64,000 bases of DNA from Halomonas sp. (GCF_011050415.1 NZ_DRFS01000019.1:274045-338044), one strand, 5' to 3'. Shown: positions 36,221 through 46,695, counted from the first letter of the stretch. The notes: a model not told the origin generated them from the sequence alone. Made by a program: numbers and translations.

Positions 36221-37207
36221 ATGATAATTACAAACCATTCTCTCAAAACTATTCTTGCTTCAAGTGTAGCCGCTGCGGTTATGGTCGCGTCCGGATCAGC
36301 CCTGGCCGATTACCCAGAGCGCCCGATAACGTTGATTGTGCCATGGGCTGCCGGTGGGGGTACTGATGCGACGGCGCGAACCATCGCCCGTGCGTTAGAA
36401 GAGGAACTAGGCCAGAACGTCAACGTTGTTAACCGTACCGGTGGCAGCGGTGTTGTCGGGCATACGGCCATGATCAATGCAGCACCGGATGGCTATACGA
36501 TTGGCCTGGCGACCGGCGAAGTCAACATGATGCATTGGCAGGGCTTAACCGATCTTACCTATGAAGATTTTACGCCTATTGCTCAAATCAACTATGACTT
36601 TCCAGGTATTCAAGTAGCCGCCGACTCTCCTTATGAAACCCTTGAAGAGCTGGTTGAAGCCATACGCACCGAGCCTAAAGGCACGTTCACGGCCTCTGGC
36701 ACGGGTCAGGGTGGTGTTTGGCATCTCGCGTTTGCGGGCTTTTTGATGGATCTAGACGTTCCGGCAGATCAAGTGATTTGGATTCCGAGTGAAGGCGCTG
36801 CGCCTGCGATGGTGGAATTGGTATCGGGTGGTATTGATATCGTACCCAGCTCTGTACCTGAAGGCCGCTCAATGATGGAAGCCGGACGGGTAAAAAGCTT
36901 TGCAGTAATGTCGCCTGAGCGTATACCGAGCTTCCCTGATATCCCTACCACCGAGGAGTTAATAGGCAGCACCTATCAAGTGGGTGAGTGGCGAGGTATC
37001 GCAGGCCCTAAAGGTATGGATCCTGAGATCGTAGCCACCCTGGAAGCAGCACTTGAAGCCGCTTACAACAGTGAAACCTACCAGGGCTTTATGAATCAGC
37101 AAGGTTTTGGAACCGAGTGGCGTAATGCAGAAGAGTTTGGCCAGCTCATGGAAGAGATGGATGCTGTATTTGGTGAGATTGTTGAGCAAGTTGGCTTAGC
37201 TAACTGA
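36221..37207 (+). CDS. tctC: Tripartite tricarboxylate transporter binding protein (TctC type)
   Basis: A 328-residue exported protein with a signal peptide ending around GSALADYPERP. The mature start YPERPITLIVPWAAGGGTDATAR is cut here to its TctC core PWAAGGGTDATAR, diagnostic for the Bug/TctC family. GYTIGLATGE and the C-terminal EIVATLEAAL region also fit. These proteins bind di- and tricarboxylates or aromatic acids. The ligand here is probably a sugar acid, given that the tctBA genes are followed by L-arabinonate dehydratase. GAGG precedes ATG 36221. Confidence 0.88.
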   Translation: MIITNHSLKTILASSVAAAVMVASGSALADYPERPITLIVPWAAGGGTDATARTIARALEEELGQNVNVVNRTGGSGVVGHTAMINAAPDGYTIGLATGEVNMMHWQGLTDLTYEDFTPIAQINYDFPGIQVAADSPYETLEELVEAIRTEPKGTFTASGTGQGGVWHLAFAGFLMDLDVPADQVIWIPSEGAAPAMVELVSGGIDIVPSSVPEGRSMMEAGRVKSFAVMSPERIPSFPDIPTTEELIGSTYQVGEWRGIAGPKGMDPEIVATLEAALEAAYNSETYQGFMNQQGFGTEWRNAEEFGQLMEEMDAVFGEIVEQVGLAN

Positions 37208-37216
37208 GGAAAGACA

Positions 37217-37711
37217 ATGCGGGATGTATACGCCGGATTAGGGTTTATCATTGCTGGGGTAGTGACAATTATCACTGCCCAGCAATTTCCAACTCTTCCA
37301 AGCCTACAGTATGGTCCTTCGCTATTCCCCTCCCTCATCGGAGGGGGATTTTGCATCGGTGGAGCGGTGCTTGCTTTCAGTGCGCTATGGCAAAGAAAAA
37401 AAGTTTTCGCTCATGACGTACAAGGCACGCCAGAAACAGCAAAGCCAGAGAGTGAGAAACTTAACTTGGCGTTGATATTGCCACCGCTTGCTATCGTCTT
37501 TTATATCTTGGCAAGCGACTATATTGGTGCGCTCCTTTCGATGATCATCATTATGCTGGTGCTGATGTTGGTTAGAAAGACGAAACCTTATATAGCAGTG
37601 ACGACCTCCATTATTGTTTCATGGGCCATTTATTTTATCTTTTCGCGCTACCTGCTTATTCCATTGCCACAAGGTTCTTTGTTAGGAGGTAGCCTGCCAT
37701 GGATATCTTAA
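37217..37711 (+). CDS. tctB: Tripartite tricarboxylate transporter small subunit (TctB type)
   Basis: A 164-residue membrane protein with four helices, beginning with a TctB-like AGLGFIIAGVVTIITAQQFP. The cytoplasmic loop from about residue 60 to 80 is charged. Its stop overlaps the tctA start by 13 bases, implying coupled translation. It assists the TctA channel in a Na+- or H+-driven uptake system. Confidence 0.82.
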   Translation: MRDVYAGLGFIIAGVVTIITAQQFPTLPSLQYGPSLFPSLIGGGFCIGGAVLAFSALWQRKKVFAHDVQGTPETAKPESEKLNLALILPPLAIVFYILASDYIGALLSMIIIMLVLMLVRKTKPYIAVTTSIIVSWAIYFIFSRYLLIPLPQGSLLGGSLPWIS

Positions 37712-39201
37712 TGAATGGTTTTGGATTGGTTCTAAATATAGATACCATTCTTGTCATTTTAGCAGCGGCACTGTTTGGTATCTTTGTGGGTGCCGTGCCT
37801 GGTCTTACCGCGACGATGGCAGTGGCGTTATTAGTGCCTTTGACCTTTTATATGGACACCATCCCCGCTATTGCCGCAATTGTCACGACGTCGGCGATGG
37901 CAATATTTGCAGGCGATATACCGGGTACCTATTTGAATATACCGGGTACGCCTGCATCGGCTGCTTATGTGGGGGAATCCCATGCGTTAGCGAAAAAGGG
38001 GCGAGCGAGAGAAGTTCTGGGCATTAATTTAGTGTGTTCAGTGTTTGGCGGTATTTTTGGCACGGTTGTTTTGATTGTGGTTGCTCAGTCGCTTGCTGAA
38101 GTGGCGCTTAAGTTCAGTGCTTTTGAGTACTTTTGGCTGGCGGTACTTGGGTTAAGCTGTTCAATATTTATTTCTGTTGGGTCTAGAACAAAAGCATTTC
38201 TATCGCTGTTATTCGGCATTCTGCTTTCAACCGTCGGGCTAGATATGATGAGTGGTGCGCCACGCTTTACGTTTGGTGTACCTGATCTTATGGCAGGTAT
38301 CAACTTTATACCCGTCATGATTGGTATGTTTGCCCTTAACGAGCTGATGAACTATTACGGCTCAAGAAGCGAAAAGAAAAATTTAAATATTATTGATAAC
38401 GATAGTGTTTTCAAAAATGTTCCGAGGCACGTCAAGCGTTACTGGCGCAACATGTTGCGCGGTAGTTCCATCGGTACGATGATTGGTGCATTGCCAGGTG
38501 CGGGAGCGGATATAGCGGCCTGGATCGCATACGGGGTAGGAAAAGGGAGGTCAAAAGAGAGCGCTAAGTATGGCACCGGCCATATTGAAGGCATTGTTGA
38601 TGCGAGCTCAGCTAATAACTCTGGCCTAAGTGGAGCATGGGTACCCGCCTTAGTGTTTGGTATCCCGGGTGATTCCATCACCGCTATTGTGATTGGCGTT
38701 TTGTATATGAAAGGGATGAACCCAGGGCCCACTATTTTTATGGATGGGACTGGGATGATCTATGCGCTGTTTATCGTCTTTATCCTCGCTAACTTAATGA
38801 TGCTGCCCATTGGCTATATCGCAATTAGGCTGTCTAAGTTCTTTATTCTTACCCCCAGTCGGATATTGATGCCCATCATCTTGTGCTTCTGTATTGTGGG
38901 TGCTTTCGCTATCAACAATAGCATTGTCGATATTTGGTTAATGCTGATTGTAGGTCTGGTAGCTTATGTATTAGCCGTTAATGATTTTCCGATGGCTCCC
39001 GCTATCCTTGGATTGGTATTGGGCAAAGTGGTTGAAAACAACTTCATGAGCGCCATGTTGCGAACAGGGGGTGACTTAACCAGCTTCTTTGCACGCCCCA
39101 TTAGTGCTGGGCTAGGCATTGCGGTCATTATTCTGTGGTGCTCGCCGCTGTTGCTTAAAGCGTATCGCTATCAGCAGCGCAAATCAGGAAGTGCCTGTTA
39201 A
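37699..39201 (+). CDS. tctA: Tripartite tricarboxylate transporter large permease (TctA type)
   Basis: A 500-residue permease with about twelve helices. Conserved TctA blocks are GAVPGLTATMAVALLVPLTF, YLNIPGTPASAAY, GALPGAGADIAAWIAYG and GIPGDSITAIVIG. TAGGAGG upstream of ATG 37699 lies inside tctB. This is the only Tct system in a window that otherwise uses TRAP for acid uptake. It ends before a long gap with a terminator-like hairpin at 39245. Confidence 0.9.
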   Translation: MDILMNGFGLVLNIDTILVILAAALFGIFVGAVPGLTATMAVALLVPLTFYMDTIPAIAAIVTTSAMAIFAGDIPGTYLNIPGTPASAAYVGESHALAKKGRAREVLGINLVCSVFGGIFGTVVLIVVAQSLAEVALKFSAFEYFWLAVLGLSCSIFISVGSRTKAFLSLLFGILLSTVGLDMMSGAPRFTFGVPDLMAGINFIPVMIGMFALNELMNYYGSRSEKKNLNIIDNDSVFKNVPRHVKRYWRNMLRGSSIGTMIGALPGAGADIAAWIAYGVGKGRSKESAKYGTGHIEGIVDASSANNSGLSGAWVPALVFGIPGDSITAIVIGVLYMKGMNPGPTIFMDGTGMIYALFIVFILANLMMLPIGYIAIRLSKFFILTPSRILMPIILCFCIVGAFAINNSIVDIWLMLIVGLVAYVLAVNDFPMAPAILGLVLGKVVENNFMSAMLRTGGDLTSFFARPISAGLGIAVIILWCSPLLLKAYRYQQRKSGSAC

Positions 39202-39244
39202 CTTGATTGTCGTTATCTGAATGAGTCCACATAACTTTTCTATG

Positions 39245-39284
39245 AACGCCACCAACGTGCTTGAAGATAGCCATTGGTGGCGTT
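39245..39284 (+). terminator. Terminator-like hairpin after tctA
   Basis: AACGCCACCAA (39245-39255) and TTGGTGGCGTT (39274-39284) form a perfect 11-bp stem with an 18-base loop, 43 bases after the tctA stop. The T tract after it is short, so it may also be an mRNA-stabilising end. Confidence 0.6.
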
Positions 39285-39422
39285 TGTTCAAGAAAAAGAG
39301 ACCCGCCCTTAAGCTAAATGTTTATCAGTGCATAGTGCAGGTTAGTGGTTTCAGGGTAGGGAAGAGTTGTTGGGGTTAAGTGGGCGGGTCGAATAGGAAC
39401 AATGACTCATATGGGCAGGTAT

Positions 39423-39466
39423 ATGTTGAACATTAAAAACAATTGTTCGACATATACTTTTGTATG
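39423..39466 (+). promoter_or_regulatory. Operator upstream of L-arabinonate dehydratase, shared with xylD
   Basis: ATGTTGAACAT (39423-39433) and TGTTCGACATATAC (from 39444) are inversely related arms, together a large dyad TATATGTTGAACA...TGTTCGACATATA with one mismatch. The 23 bases 39444-39466 match 18730-18752 before xylD except for one base, and both run into TATACT-like -10 sequence (39453-39458 here). The two dehydratase genes are thus very likely under one regulator. The rest of the gap 39285-39574 shows no gene. Confidence 0.65.
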
Positions 39467-39574
39467 GTCGACTATTGGCTGGGGGTAGTTTAGTGTCGAG
39501 CAAACTCGCCAAAGACATCGACACATACCAACAGGTCGTCAGCTGTCACCGATTTAAAACAAGGAGTTATGCTC

Positions 39575-41320
39575 ATGGGCCAACGTCAACGACCGCTGCG
39601 CAGTGCTGAATGGTTCGGCACCGCCGATAAGAATGGCTTTATGTATCGCAGTTGGATGAAAAACCAAGGGATCCCCGACCATGAGTTTCAAGGCAAGCCG
39701 ATCATCGGCATCTGTAATACCTGGTCTGAGTTGACGCCCTGTAATGCACATTTCCGCAAGCTGGCCGAACACGTTAAGAAAGGGGTGTTGGAGGCGGGTG
39801 GCTACCCGGTCGAGTTTCCGGTCTTCTCCAACGGTGAATCTAACCTACGGCCCACGGCGATGTTTACCCGCAATCTAGCCAGCATGGATGTGGAAGAAGC
39901 CATTCGCGGCAACCCGATTGATGCGGTAGTGCTGCTGGTGGGCTGTGACAAAACCACGCCTGCGCTGTTGATGGGCGCGGCGAGCTGCGATATTCCTACC
40001 ATCGTGGTGTCCGGCGGGCCGATGCTCAACGGTAAGCACAAAGGCAAGGATATTGGCTCTGGCACCGTGGTGTGGCAGCTCTCCGAGCAGGTCAAAGCCG
40101 GGGAAATTTCGCTGCATGACTTTATGGCCGCCGAGGCGGGTATGTCCCGTTCAGCGGGTACCTGCAACACCATGGGAACCGCTTCCACCATGGCCTGTAT
40201 GGCCGAAGCGTTGGGCACGTCGCTGCCCCATAACGCAGCGATTCCCGCAGTAGATTCCCGCCGCTACGTGCTTGCCCATCTTTCCGGCAACCGGATTGTT
40301 GAGATGGTGAATGAAGACCTGCGGCTATCTAAAATCCTTACTCGCGAAGCCTTCGATAACGCCATTCGCACTAATGCTGCGATTGGTGGTTCCACAAACG
40401 CGGTGATTCATCTCAAAGCGATCGCCGGGCGAATCGGTGTCGATCTCACCCTGGACGACTGGAGCCGTGTCGGCCGCGGCACCCCCACGGTGGTTGATTT
40501 ACAGCCCTCTGGGCGCTTTCTGATGGAAGAGTTCTACTACGCCGGTGGCCTACCTGCGGTGCTTAGGCGCCTGGGCGAGGCCGACCGGCTACCTTTCAAA
40601 GAAGCGCTAACCGTCAATGGCAAAACACTTTGGGAGAACGTCCAGGATGCGCCGCTGTACAACGACGAAGTGATTCGACCGCTGGATAATCCGCTTACCG
40701 TGGACGGTGGCATCTGCGTGGTGCGAGGCAACCTGGCGCCCAACGGTGCGGTACTTAAACCTTCCGCAGCGACCGCTGAGCTAATGCAGCATCGTGGCCG
40801 GGCGGTGGTATTTGAGGATTTCGACGACTACAAAGCGCGTATTAACGATCCCGATTTGGACGTGGAAGCCAACGATATTCTGGTTATGAAGCACTGCGGC
40901 CCGCGGGGTTATCACGGCATGGCAGAGGTGGGTAATATGGGCCTGCCGCCCAAAATCCTCGCTCAGGGAATTACCGATATGGTGCGTATTTCCGACGCCC
41001 GCATGAGCGGCACCGCCTATGGCACGGTGGTACTGCACGTGGCCCCGGAAGCCGCCGCGGGTGGCCCGCTGGCAGCGGTGCGCAGCGGCGATTGGATTGA
41101 ACTCGACTGCGCCAGCGGGCGGCTGCATCTCGATATCAGCGATGAAGAACTTGCCTCGCGCTTAGCCGAGAGCGACCCCACCGCCGCCTCAACGCTCATC
41201 GCCAGCCAGGGTGGCTACCGTCAGCTCTATATCGAGCACGTACTACAAGCGGACGAAGGCTGTGATTTCGACTTCCTGGTTGGCTGCCGGGGTTCTGACG
41301 TGCCGCGTCATTCGCACTGA
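39575..41320 (+). CDS. L-arabinonate dehydratase-type IlvD/Edd enzyme
   Basis: A 581-residue iron-sulfur dehydratase. It has SWMKNQGIPDHEFQGKPIIG near the start, C56 in WSELTPCNAH, C124 and K126 in [11 protein letters not shown], and C197 in [12 protein letters not shown]. This spacing and the N-terminal FGTADKNGFMYRSW block fit the Rhizobium-type L-arabinonate (and D-fuconate, D-xylonate) dehydratase. AAGGAG eight bases ahead favours ATG 39575; an ATG at 39569 is too close to it. It would make 2-keto-3-deoxy-L-arabonate for GguC/AraD1. Its promoter shares an operator with xylD, and an SDR remnant follows it. Confidence 0.87.
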   Translation: MGQRQRPLRSAEWFGTADKNGFMYRSWMKNQGIPDHEFQGKPIIGICNTWSELTPCNAHFRKLAEHVKKGVLEAGGYPVEFPVFSNGESNLRPTAMFTRNLASMDVEEAIRGNPIDAVVLLVGCDKTTPALLMGAASCDIPTIVVSGGPMLNGKHKGKDIGSGTVVWQLSEQVKAGEISLHDFMAAEAGMSRSAGTCNTMGTASTMACMAEALGTSLPHNAAIPAVDSRRYVLAHLSGNRIVEMVNEDLRLSKILTREAFDNAIRTNAAIGGSTNAVIHLKAIAGRIGVDLTLDDWSRVGRGTPTVVDLQPSGRFLMEEFYYAGGLPAVLRRLGEADRLPFKEALTVNGKTLWENVQDAPLYNDEVIRPLDNPLTVDGGICVVRGNLAPNGAVLKPSAATAELMQHRGRAVVFEDFDDYKARINDPDLDVEANDILVMKHCGPRGYHGMAEVGNMGLPPKILAQGITDMVRISDARMSGTAYGTVVLHVAPEAAAGGPLAAVRSGDWIELDCASGRLHLDISDEELASRLAESDPTAASTLIASQGGYRQLYIEHVLQADEGCDFDFLVGCRGSDVPRHSH

Positions 41321-41324
41321 TTAA

Positions 41325-41510
<186 letters not shown>

Positions 41511-41575
41511 CGATTGTTATGCCCGTTGGACATAAAATACTCCTATGTACACTTTCGTGCTAATCGACCTATTGG

Positions 41576-42838
41576 TTACAGGCAAGTAGCTGATCCTATC
41601 TTAGTCTGACTGTCTAATAGCGTTTGGGCATCGGTGGCATGGAGCGCTATAGCAATGCCGCCCATGCAGGTCATGTCGCGATCCCAGGCGTAGCTTTCGA
41701 TGCGGGTAGTGCCCATTAGCTCGACCACCAACGCATCATCAATGGCGCTGTGCATGGCGGCCTGCATGGCGTTAAATCCGCGTACGCCAGAGCCGGTAAT
41801 CAGCACCACATCGGGGTTGAACAGCGCCAACACGTTGGCGATGCCGTAGCCTAGCGCACGACCTGCTTCGGCATAGATGCGCTGGGCCTCTGGCTCGCCC
41901 TGTATCGCTAGGTTGGTCAGTGCCTGCATCTGCTGCTCAGAAGGGTGGGCGCTGTCGCCAGTCGGCAGCTTTAGGTGCTCGGCGGCAGCACGATAGAGCG
42001 CGTAATCGCTGGCGTAGGCTTCGATGCAGCCCCGTCGACCGCAGGCACATAAAGCGCCATCCGGCTGATATTTGCTATGCCCAAATTCAGCCGCTGAGCC
42101 ATTGGCACCCAGGTAGGGCACACCGTTAATCAACACCGACATGCCAATACCGTAACCCAACATAATGACCACCAGATTGGGGCAGTCCGCATAGGCAGGC
42201 TGCCCCGCCAGCACGTTGGCAATACAGTTAGCATCGTTTTCCAAGAGGACGTCACAGTGAAAACGCGCCGCTAAACGATCAGATATGGGGACGTTTCGTA
42301 AACCGAGGGCCGGCGACCAAACAATCGATCCGCTCTGAGATGAGACCACGCCCTGCACCGCCAAGCAGATCCCCGCCAAGCGCTGAAAGCCTTCCAGCTG
42401 TTGAGCACAAACCGCGCTTATTTTCTCTTCAAGCAGTGCTGCCAAGTCGTCCGCCGTCAGCGTCAAGGTGGAGACGATGTGATGCTCGCTGTGACGCACC
42501 TGTCCTGCAAAATCACCCACAACTACCTGAATCTCATTGATCGATAGCTTTATACACACCACGCACGCCGCCTCTGGGGCGAGTTGAATTAAGGTTTTAG
42601 GCCGCCCACGACCGCTAGGGCGAGGTGTTTCCGGTGGTTGCTCAGCAATCAACCCCTGCTGCAGTAACTCCGCACTAATAGAGGTGACGGTAGCAGAGCT
42701 AATGCCATTCAAGGCACCTAAGTCGACACGTGCAACGGGCCCTTGTTCGCGGAGGGTACGAATTACCGCCAAGGTGTTGTCGTGGCGGCTGGTATCAATT
42801 GATTGAAAGGCCATAAGAGCATCGCCAATGTTAATCAT
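41576..42838 (-). CDS. ROK-family transcriptional regulator
   Basis: A 420-residue protein with an N-terminal winged helix (LREQGPVARVDLGALNGISSATVTSI region, here cut to its core ARVDLGALNGISSATV) and a ROK sugar-binding domain. The domain includes LLENDANCIANVLAG and the zinc motif CACGRRGCIEAY, typical of Mlc/NagC/XylR repressors. ATG 42838 is used; the frame opens further upstream and also has an ATG at 42814. Divergent from the sugar ABC transporter with a dyad between them, it most likely represses that operon until the sugar binds. Confidence 0.85.
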   Translation of the reverse strand: MINIGDALMAFQSIDTSRHDNTLAVIRTLREQGPVARVDLGALNGISSATVTSISAELLQQGLIAEQPPETPRPSGRGRPKTLIQLAPEAACVVCIKLSINEIQVVVGDFAGQVRHSEHHIVSTLTLTADDLAALLEEKISAVCAQQLEGFQRLAGICLAVQGVVSSQSGSIVWSPALGLRNVPISDRLAARFHCDVLLENDANCIANVLAGQPAYADCPNLVVIMLGYGIGMSVLINGVPYLGANGSAAEFGHSKYQPDGALCACGRRGCIEAYASDYALYRAAAEHLKLPTGDSAHPSEQQMQALTNLAIQGEPEAQRIYAEAGRALGYGIANVLALFNPDVVLITGSGVRGFNAMQAAMHSAIDDALVVELMGTTRIESYAWDRDMTCMGGIAIALHATDAQTLLDSQTKIGSATCL

Positions 42839-42917
42839 CACGTGAATTTCTCGCGACTGCCAGGTAAGGCAAAAGCACTGTTTTTTGTAAAACAAGACCT
42901 AAGTTGTATTTGCAGTT

Positions 42918-42942
42918 ATTTATTTTAGCACCTAAAGTAAAT
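42918..42942. promoter_or_regulatory. ROK-type operator dyad before the sugar ABC operon
   Basis: ATTTATTTTA-GCACC-TAAAGTAAAT is an inverted repeat with 9 of 10 arm positions matching. AT-rich arms around a short GC-containing centre resemble the operators of NagC/Mlc-type ROK proteins. It lies in the 177-base gap between the ROK gene and the ABC ATPase gene. Confidence 0.6.
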
Positions 42943-43015
42943 CAAGCATCACTTATAGCAATCATGTTGGCAAGCCCCAAACGCATAATAACAACAGCAA
43001 GAAATAGGTGGCCTC

Positions 43016-44527
43016 ATGCTCTTATCGGCGCGCAAACTCTGCCGCTCTTTTGGCGACAACCAAGTGTTATTCGATGTCGATCTCGACCTGCAGGCAGGCC
43101 AGGTGCATGCCCTGCTGGGCGAGAATGGCGCTGGTAAATCAACCCTGGTCAAAATCCTTGGGGGTTATCTTCGCCCTACCTCGGGCGACGTATTTGTAGA
43201 CGGTCAACAACGACACTATCGCTCAAGTGCTGAGGCGGAAGCCGACGGTGTGGTAATGATCCATCAGGAGCTTGCGTTAGCGGAACAGCTCAGTGTTGAA
43301 GAAAATATCTTCTTAGGCCGTGAGCTACGCCGTGGGCTGTTTCTGGATCGGCGAGCCATGCGCGAGCGCAGCCAAACGGCACTGGCTGAACTTGAAACCC
43401 GCGTTAATCCTCGCGCTAGAGTTAAAGACCTCAGCACCTCTGATCAGCAAATGGTCGAGATCGCCAAGGCGATCACTCGCGATGTTCGCGTGCTGATTAT
43501 GGATGAGCCCACCGCGACGCTGACTGAAAATGAAGTAAAGGTGCTGTTCGCGCTGATCGCCCGCTTACGCCAGCGGGGCGTGGCGATTCTGTATATCTCC
43601 CACAAACTGCGCGAAATTGAACAAATTGCCGATCAGGTCACTGTCTTGCGCGACGGTCATTTGGTTGATAGCGGGCCGATGGCTGGGCGCAGTAAAGAAG
43701 AGCTGGCGCGACTGATGGTGGGCCGGGAGATCACCGAAATGTACCCACCGCTTACGCTTCTTCCCTCCGATGCGCCGGTGGTACTGGAAGCACGTGAGTT
43801 TGTGGTGCCAGGCGCCGTCAAACAGGCCAGCTTTACCCTGCGGCGCGGTGAAGTATTGGGCTTCGGCGGCGTGGTGGGTGCCGGGCGAACGGCGCTCATT
43901 GAGGCGGTACTAGGGCTGCGTGCAAAAAAAACCGGGCAGGTACTACGCCACGGCCAGCCAGTTGAGCTCCGCCATCTACGCGATGCCGTTCGCCAGCGTA
44001 TTGCCTACCTAACCGAAGACCGTAAAGGCAAGGGCCTGGTGCTCAATATGGATCTTCGATCCAACGTTACCCTGCTCAATTTACGCGCTCACTGCCACCC
44101 CCTTATTGATCGACGCCGTGAAGAGCAGGCCTTCCAGGAGGCGATCCAGCGCTTTGATATTCGCCTGCGCACAGCGGCGCGCACCGCAGCTGAACTCTCA
44201 GGCGGTAATCAACAGAAGCTACTGCTCGCCAAGGTGATGTCCATTGACCCTGAGATCGTGATTATCAACGAGCCGACCCGGGGCATTGATGTTGGCACTA
44301 AACACCAGATTTATCATTTCATTCATGAGCTTACCGAGGCGGGCCGTTCAGTCATTTTAATCTCTTCAGAAATGAGTGAGCTGATTGGGCTTTCCCATCG
44401 GGTGGCGGTGATGTGCGCGGGTGTACTCACCGGAGTGCTTGAAGGTGAGCAAATTAACGAACAAGAAATCATGCAGTACGCATCCGGCATTAAGGGAGTA
44501 GGGGTAAATGAGCAGCGCCATGCCTAA
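43016..44527 (+). CDS. Sugar ABC transporter ATPase (RbsA/XylG type)
   Basis: A 503-residue protein with two fused ABC domains. Domain 1 has Walker [10 protein letters not shown] and Walker [12 protein letters not shown]. Domain 2 has the degenerate Walker [11 protein letters not shown], the signature LSGGNQQK and Walker [11 protein letters not shown]. This asymmetry is normal for CUT2 sugar importers. It energises uptake by the permease at 44508 and the binding protein at 45632. The ribosome site AGGTGG precedes ATG 43016. The sugar is not defined by sequence. Confidence 0.88.
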   Translation: MLLSARKLCRSFGDNQVLFDVDLDLQAGQVHALLGENGAGKSTLVKILGGYLRPTSGDVFVDGQQRHYRSSAEAEADGVVMIHQELALAEQLSVEENIFLGRELRRGLFLDRRAMRERSQTALAELETRVNPRARVKDLSTSDQQMVEIAKAITRDVRVLIMDEPTATLTENEVKVLFALIARLRQRGVAILYISHKLREIEQIADQVTVLRDGHLVDSGPMAGRSKEELARLMVGREITEMYPPLTLLPSDAPVVLEAREFVVPGAVKQASFTLRRGEVLGFGGVVGAGRTALIEAVLGLRAKKTGQVLRHGQPVELRHLRDAVRQRIAYLTEDRKGKGLVLNMDLRSNVTLLNLRAHCHPLIDRRREEQAFQEAIQRFDIRLRTAARTAAELSGGNQQKLLLAKVMSIDPEIVIINEPTRGIDVGTKHQIYHFIHELTEAGRSVILISSEMSELIGLSHRVAVMCAGVLTGVLEGEQINEQEIMQYASGIKGVGVNEQRHA

Positions 44528-45551
44528 TAACAAGACGAGCAGTCTCAAGCAAAACAGTCTCAAAAAAAATAAGCCTAAAGGCTTTGCTATCGACCTGAAA
44601 ACATGGGGCCCCTTTGTCGCCCTGGTAGCTTTGGCGCTGCTGGGGGTGCTGATTAATCCGGCGTTTCTGGGGCTGGATAATCTCTCGAATATGCTCACCC
44701 GCAGTGCCTTTATCGGCATTATCGCGATCGGCGCCACCTTCGTGATTACCGCGGGCGGGTTGGATCTCTCGGTAGGGGCAATGGCCGCCTTTATTGCCGG
44801 GGTAATGATTATTTTAATGAATAGCCTCGTCGAGCAGTTCGGCGCGGGCGTTACCACCGTGCTACTGGGCGTTGGCGCATCGCTACTGCTTGGACTGTGC
44901 GCAGGCTTTATCAACGGCATCGTAACGACCAAAGGCAAAATCGAGGCGTTTATCGTTACCCTGGGCACCATGGGGATTTACCGCTCACTGGTTACCTACC
45001 TGGCCGATGGCGGCACCCTAACCCTGGATTGGGCGGTGCGCGATATCTATCGGCCGGTCTATTACGGCAGTTTCCTCGGTATCACTATTCCCGTCTGGGT
45101 GTTTTTCTTTGTCGCCGTCATTGGCTACATCTTGCTGAATTACACCCGCTTTGGACGTTACTGCTTTGCCATTGGCTCCAATGAAAAAGTCGCTGAATAC
45201 AGCGCTATTCACGTTGACCGAATCAAGACCATGACCTACATGCTGCAAGGCGTGTGCGTGGCCTTGGCGACGATTATCTATGTGCCCCGGCTGGGTTCTG
45301 CCTCAGGGGCTACCGGGGTGCTCTGGGAGCTTGAGGCAATTGCTGCGGTGATCATCGGAGGCACCATGCTCAAGGGTGGTCATGGGCGCATTTGGGGCAC
45401 GGTGGTGGGCGCCATCATGCTCACCATGATTGGCAATATTCTCAATTTAACCGATGCCATCTCAAATTATCTCAATGGAACGGTGCAGGGGATCATCATT
45501 ATTGTGGCGGTCTACTTACAGCGTGCCTCATGGAGGAAAACAGCGCCATAG
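44508..45551 (+). CDS. Sugar ABC transporter permease (RbsC type)
   Basis: A 347-residue CUT2 permease with eight to ten helices. It has the family blocks [59 protein letters not shown] (here cut at VAEYS) and [15 protein letters not shown]. Its start overlaps the ATPase gene by 20 bases; an ATG at 44520 is an alternative. A polar, Lys- and Gln-rich N-terminus of about 25 residues precedes the first helix. Confidence 0.88.
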   Translation: MSSAMPNNKTSSLKQNSLKKNKPKGFAIDLKTWGPFVALVALALLGVLINPAFLGLDNLSNMLTRSAFIGIIAIGATFVITAGGLDLSVGAMAAFIAGVMIILMNSLVEQFGAGVTTVLLGVGASLLLGLCAGFINGIVTTKGKIEAFIVTLGTMGIYRSLVTYLADGGTLTLDWAVRDIYRPVYYGSFLGITIPVWVFFFVAVIGYILLNYTRFGRYCFAIGSNEKVAEYSAIHVDRIKTMTYMLQGVCVALATIIYVPRLGSASGATGVLWELEAIAAVIIGGTMLKGGHGRIWGTVVGAIMLTMIGNILNLTDAISNYLNGTVQGIIIIVAVYLQRASWRKTAP

Positions 45552-45631
45552 GGGCAAAGGGAAGCCAGTGCAGTACCAACCAATAAAAGCGACGGCAACA
45601 TAACAAGTACAAACACGAAAGGAGCATTAAT

Positions 45632-46597
45632 ATGCCAACCATCAAAACAGCAGTGGCGACGTTTGCCACCACGGCGGCACTCGCAACAGCCATAGGGCTT
45701 TCCAGCGCCGCCGTTGCTCAAGAGGTCACCATTGGGGTGTCGATCCCCGCCGCCACCCACGGCTGGACCGGTGGCGTCAATTATCACGCTGAACAAGCAA
45801 AACAGCGGCTGGAAGCGCTCTACCCGGATATCACTATTACCATCACCACGGCGGGAACGGCCGGTGAACAGGCCAATGACCTGGAAGACTTGGTATCACT
45901 GCGCAATATCGATGCCTTAGTGGTCCTGCCGTTTGAATCTGGCCCGCTGACTGATCCCGTGCGCCGGGTTAAAGACTCAGGCGTATTTGTCACCGTGGTG
46001 GATCGTGGCCTAACAGAAGAGGGCATTCAGGACCTTTATGTAGCGGGCAACAACCATGAGCTAGGCCGCGTGTCTGGTGAGTACATCCGTGAACGCCTCG
46101 ACGATTCAGGCGATATCGTTGTGCTGCGTGGCATTCCCACTGTCATTGATGATGAGCGAGTGCAGGGTTTCCAAGAAGCCATCGAAGGCTCTGAGGTCAA
46201 TATTCTCGATATGCAGCATGCCAACTGGAACCGTGACGATGGCTTTGAAGTGATGCAGGACTACCTAGCGCGTTTCGATAGTATCGATGCCGTTTGGGCC
46301 CAGGATGACGATATCGCCCTTGGCGTGATTGAAGCGGTGCGTCAGGCGGGGCGCGAAGATGAGCTGTTTATTGTTGGTGGCGCGGGTATGAAGGACATTA
46401 TCAAGCGCGTGATGGACGGCGATGAGCTGGTGCCGGTAGACGTGCTTTATCCGCCCGCCATGATCGCCACGGCAATGGATCTCACCGTGCAGCACTTTGT
46501 CTCTAATGGCCCAGTGACCGGCGAGTACATTTTGGGCTCGCCGCTGATCACCCAGGAGAACGCCGAGCAGTACTATTTCCCTGACTCGCCGTTCTGA
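45632..46597 (+). CDS. Periplasmic sugar-binding protein of the ABC transporter
   Basis: A 321-residue exported protein; the signal peptide ends around AAVAQEV. It has the ribose-binding-protein fold: IGVSIPAATHGWTGGV at the mature start, then DALVVLPFESGPLTDPV, VDRGLTEEG, VLRGIPTVIDDERVQGF and AQDDDIALGVIEAV lining the cleft. AAAGGAG precedes ATG 45632. A strong hairpin follows the gene at 46625-46654. The operon genes after it suggest a sugar that is later oxidised, such as a pentose or galactose. Confidence 0.87.
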   Translation: MPTIKTAVATFATTAALATAIGLSSAAVAQEVTIGVSIPAATHGWTGGVNYHAEQAKQRLEALYPDITITITTAGTAGEQANDLEDLVSLRNIDALVVLPFESGPLTDPVRRVKDSGVFVTVVDRGLTEEGIQDLYVAGNNHELGRVSGEYIRERLDDSGDIVVLRGIPTVIDDERVQGFQEAIEGSEVNILDMQHANWNRDDGFEVMQDYLARFDSIDAVWAQDDDIALGVIEAVRQAGREDELFIVGGAGMKDIIKRVMDGDELVPVDVLYPPAMIATAMDLTVQHFVSNGPVTGEYILGSPLITQENAEQYYFPDSPF

Positions 46598-46624
46598 TTG
46601 CGGTCTCAAGCATTGATAGATAGA

Positions 46625-46654
46625 CGCGGGTGAAGAGCAGCACGCTCACCCGCG
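46625..46654 (+). terminator. Hairpin after the ABC sugar-binding protein gene
   Basis: CGCGGGTGA (46625-46633) and TCACCCGCG (46646-46654) form a perfect 9-bp stem with a 12-base loop, without a T tract. It comes 28 bases after the binding-protein stop and before the isomerase gene, mirroring the hairpins that follow the dctP genes. Confidence 0.65.
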
Positions 46655-46695
46655 CCTACTCAAGCACTTAATCGAAACGAAATTGAGAGAGTCCT

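Noticed and set aside
37190..37204. Possible hairpin GTTGGC-TTA-GCTAAC at the tctC stop, by analogy with the dctP hairpins
   Set aside because: Only six pairs including one G-T, and it overlaps the coding end with tctB nine bases away. Not convincing as an attenuator.
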